The notes under the pieces are model-generated. The model was given only the letters and a program-made list of their open reading frames with translations, was not told the origin of the DNA and ran no database searches. Below, piece after piece: positions 61,844 through 64,000 of a stretch of 64,000 nt of DNA. The position numbers were made by a program, and so were the translations under genes. The DNA is taken from contig NZ_AUYB01000096.1 in NCBI RefSeq assembly GCF_001625655.1, positions 62,001 through 126,000 of the forward strand. The letters are read 5' to 3'. Origin of the DNA: Pseudoalteromonas luteoviolacea DSM 6061 (GTDB taxonomy: Bacteria; Pseudomonadota; Gammaproteobacteria; Enterobacterales; Alteromonadaceae). How positions within the stretch are numbered: the first letter of the stretch is position 1; the number at the start of each line of letters is the position of its first letter.

Positions 61844-63148
61844 ATGAATAGCCAATTTAAAATCCTTATCGCGGCCTGCGGGTTAGTTGGTATGGGTATG
61901 TTACTGCAACTGGCCCTTATTACTTTCGGGCTCAGCGCCACCACAATTGTCATAGCCATTTCAGCACTGTTATTAATCATTTGGCTACATCATATCTTTT
62001 GCAAAGAAAAGCGCGTACCTATGCAGCTGTTTCGCGCCCTTGCCAATGGCGATCACACCTTGGGTTTACCTGATAGCCACCCATTACGCCAAGATTTTCG
62101 TGGCGCACAGGCACAAATGCAAGCAGCGCAATTAGCCGCTGAGCAGCAAATACAGTTTATCAATGCCGTATTCAGCCACATGGATCTGGCTATGCTAATT
62201 TGTGATGACCAAGGCCAAATTATCGAACAAAGTGCTGCGGTAACAAAGCAACTAGGCCTGAAAGTCGAGCACCTCGATGCCATCGCTAACAACAATCCTA
62301 AAATTGTTGAGTTTATTAAAAACACCAGTAAAAACAGCCGCCAAACCTTTTCTTGGCAGAAAAATGAGCTTCATGACACCTTGTATATACAGGTAAGTAC
62401 GCTGTGGATCCAAGCAAAGCTGTACAAAGTGATTACCTTACAATCAATAAAAGAGCAGCTTAATGCCAAAGAGCAGGACGCTTACAAACAGCTCACAAAA
62501 GTGCTGACCCATGAAGTCGCAAACTCAATCACTCCACTCACTTCAATGGCACAGACCTGCATTGCATTGTTGCCTGACTCACTGAGTTTTGATGAAGAGG
62601 AAGATAAACAAGATCTCCATTTGGCACTGTCCACTCTGGCGTCAAGAAGCGCCCACCTGAGTGAGTTTATTCAAGAATTCAGAAAACTGAGTAGCTTACC
62701 CGCCCCACAGCTCGCTACGGTTGAACTTGGTGAACTACTAAAAAACATTAAGCAGCTCTTTTGCCTGCAACATACCAACGTGACTTTTATTATTGAAGCA
62801 TCTGACAATACGCTGTGTGTCCTTGACACCAACCAGATAGAGCAAGTTTTAATAAACCTCTGTAAAAATGCAGTAGAGGCACTTGAAATAGGCGACCAAA
62901 CAGCACCAAAGGTCACCTTGAAGGTCCTTAAAAATGATGACGATAAACTCTGTGTGGATATTATCGACAATGGCTCAGGGATCACTGAGCAAGCACAGAC
63001 AATGATGTTCGTGCCCTTTTTCACCACCAAACAACAAGGCTCCGGTATCGGTTTAAGCCTTTCTAGGCAAATTATGCTGCAACATGGTGGCGAATTATTG
63101 TATTTAAGTCAGCCGCAAGGGGCCTGCTTCCGCTGTGTATTTGGTTAG
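61844..63148 (+). CDS. NtrB-like membrane sensor histidine kinase
   Basis: A 434-aa kinase with two transmembrane helices (about residues 6-50), a PAS-like segment (about 95-205), a His-phosphorylation helix with H223 in LTHEVANSITPL, and a C-terminal HATPase (N box NLCKNAVEA, G1 DNGSGI, G2 SGIGLSLS). Follows the regulator gene by 2 bp, so it is the cognate kinase of the exporter-control system. Confidence 0.92.
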   Translation: MNSQFKILIAACGLVGMGMLLQLALITFGLSATTIVIAISALLLIIWLHHIFCKEKRVPMQLFRALANGDHTLGLPDSHPLRQDFRGAQAQMQAAQLAAEQQIQFINAVFSHMDLAMLICDDQGQIIEQSAAVTKQLGLKVEHLDAIANNNPKIVEFIKNTSKNSRQTFSWQKNELHDTLYIQVSTLWIQAKLYKVITLQSIKEQLNAKEQDAYKQLTKVLTHEVANSITPLTSMAQTCIALLPDSLSFDEEEDKQDLHLALSTLASRSAHLSEFIQEFRKLSSLPAPQLATVELGELLKNIKQLFCLQHTNVTFIIEASDNTLCVLDTNQIEQVLINLCKNAVEALEIGDQTAPKVTLKVLKNDDDKLCVDIIDNGSGITEQAQTMMFVPFFTTKQQGSGIGLSLSRQIMLQHGGELLYLSQPQGACFRCVFG

Positions 63149-63234
63149 CGAAAAAAGACACAATATCGTCGCAATAATGTGGGAAATTGAAACAAATTGA
63201 GTAAACTATCAGCGCGTTTCTGATTTAGGGTTAT

Positions 63235-63984
63235 ATGATGACAGAGCAAATTAAAAAGGAATGGTTAATTTCTATTGCAGGATGGAGTGCACTGATCTTA
63301 TTTCTGACGGGCACCTATGAACTTTACGACTATGCCATGCCCGCAGCACAACAAATCAATAACCACCCCTCTTGGGCACTTCAAGAATGGGGGTTGTGGT
63401 ATGTACTGACCCCAATCATCTTTCGCTTACTGCACCAGTACCACAGCAAGCAACAACTCACTCATCAGCGGTTTATCGGTATTTTAGCTCTGATGTTATG
63501 CATTTCTATGACTTATCAAAGCATTTTTGACCTGTTTGTTTTCAAAGACAATATCGCCTATACCTTATTGTACTTCGCACCTTCACACCCGCTGGTGCTG
63601 TTTGTTATCAGCTTTATTTGGCATACTTATTTGCGTACAGAACTCACGCAAACCAGTAGTATAGAGGTAGACAGTGGGAGCAAAAAGTCGCGCCTTTGCT
63701 TTGATGATATAACCCACATCAATTCCGCTAGCAACTATGTTGAATTTCATACCCAAGAGCAGCTGTTTTTAAAACGCACCACCCTCAAACAAGTAGAGCA
63801 ACAATTACCAGACTCACAATTTATTCGCACCCATCGCTCGCATTTGGTCAATTTGGACTACGTAGAACGCATCCAGATCAAGCCTTCTGGCAGTGGTTTA
63901 GTACTCCTCAAAAATGGCCAGTCTGTGGCACTGAGTAAGGCATTTAAACCCAAAGTGAAAGCCAAACTAAAAAACGTCGCATAG
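63235..63984 (+). CDS. LytTR-domain DNA-binding membrane protein
   Basis: A 249-aa protein: four transmembrane helices (about residues 10-140), then a LytTR DNA-binding domain (about 155-248, ITHINSASNYVEFHTQEQLF, FIRTHRSHLVN, VALSKAFKPKVK). Such membrane-LytTR regulators are common in Alteromonadales and usually act on a neighbouring gene. It is 86 bp after the kinase gene and close to the window's end, so its target may lie beyond it. Confidence 0.9.
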   Translation: MMTEQIKKEWLISIAGWSALILFLTGTYELYDYAMPAAQQINNHPSWALQEWGLWYVLTPIIFRLLHQYHSKQQLTHQRFIGILALMLCISMTYQSIFDLFVFKDNIAYTLLYFAPSHPLVLFVISFIWHTYLRTELTQTSSIEVDSGSKKSRLCFDDITHINSASNYVEFHTQEQLFLKRTTLKQVEQQLPDSQFIRTHRSHLVNLDYVERIQIKPSGSGLVLLKNGQSVALSKAFKPKVKAKLKNVA

Positions 63985-64000
63985 TTTTACCGTGCCACTC

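Overview
The window looks like chromosome of a marine gammaproteobacterium of the Alteromonadales, most likely Pseudoalteromonas. This is an inference from gene content and style: a glmS-linked Tn7-family element, a two-domain beta-propeller phytase, a GH5 glucanase with a chitin-binding-like module, a MASE1/CHASE hybrid kinase, a TIGR02450 Trp-rich protein, GG-leader peptides and moderately low GC. I saw no rRNA, tRNA or CRISPR array.

Layout. 1-2.8 kb: a tryptophan-degradation-like pair (kynureninase-like and PrnB/IDO-like heme protein) with a divergent Lrp regulator. 2.8-8.5 kb: hybrid histidine kinase, secreted alpha/beta hydrolase, FemAB/GNAT-like protein and a convergent DUF938 methyltransferase. 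8.6-10.7 kb: a 56-aa peptide gene, then a Fur-box-controlled fagA-like/fumC operon. 10.9-17.3 kb: two tandem Cys-rich lipoproteins, then redox enzymes and regulators (MDR, LysR, SDR, DUF2306, membrane AraC). 17.8-23.6 kb: a compact six-gene operon (heme-oxygenase-like diiron oxidase, PLP aminotransferase, FAD/NAD(P) enzyme, cupin, TSUP permease, O-methyltransferase) that resembles a small-molecule biosynthetic cluster. 23.6-36.1 kb: NIT-domain chemoreceptor, GH5 glucanase, an accessory patch with two Xre regulators and a 43-aa GG peptide, a sensor fragment, an AraC/degenerate GGDEF pair, phytase, a Cys-rich RiPP-like precursor and a secreted protein.

36213-52038 is a complete Tn7-family transposon (15,826 bp) inserted 20 bp downstream of the glmS stop codon. 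It has 5'-TGTGG termini, a 5-bp target duplication (ACCTT), three TnsB-type repeats at each end and full-length tnsA-B-C-D-E with the catalytic residues in place. Its cargo looks like phage defence. Next to the left end is a four-gene operon: an adenine methyltransferase, a 797-aa protein with two GHKL ATPase modules and a candidate phospho-His, a receiver-domain protein and an unknown protein. Between tnsA and the right end is a divergent dGTPase-like HD hydrolase. A ghost right end of a second Tn7-like element abuts the left target duplication, so this attTn7 site has probably been used more than once.

53.9-64 kb: deoR-glmS, a retropepsin-like protease, and an ABC exporter (permease, ATPase, adaptor) divergent from an NtrC/NtrB-type pair. 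The exporter has a sigma-54-like promoter and two upstream dyads matching that regulator class. A LytTR membrane regulator ends the window.

Strongest candidates for undescribed biology: the Tn7 cargo phosphorelay-methyltransferase operon, the six-gene diiron-oxidase operon, and the two orphan GG-leader peptides.
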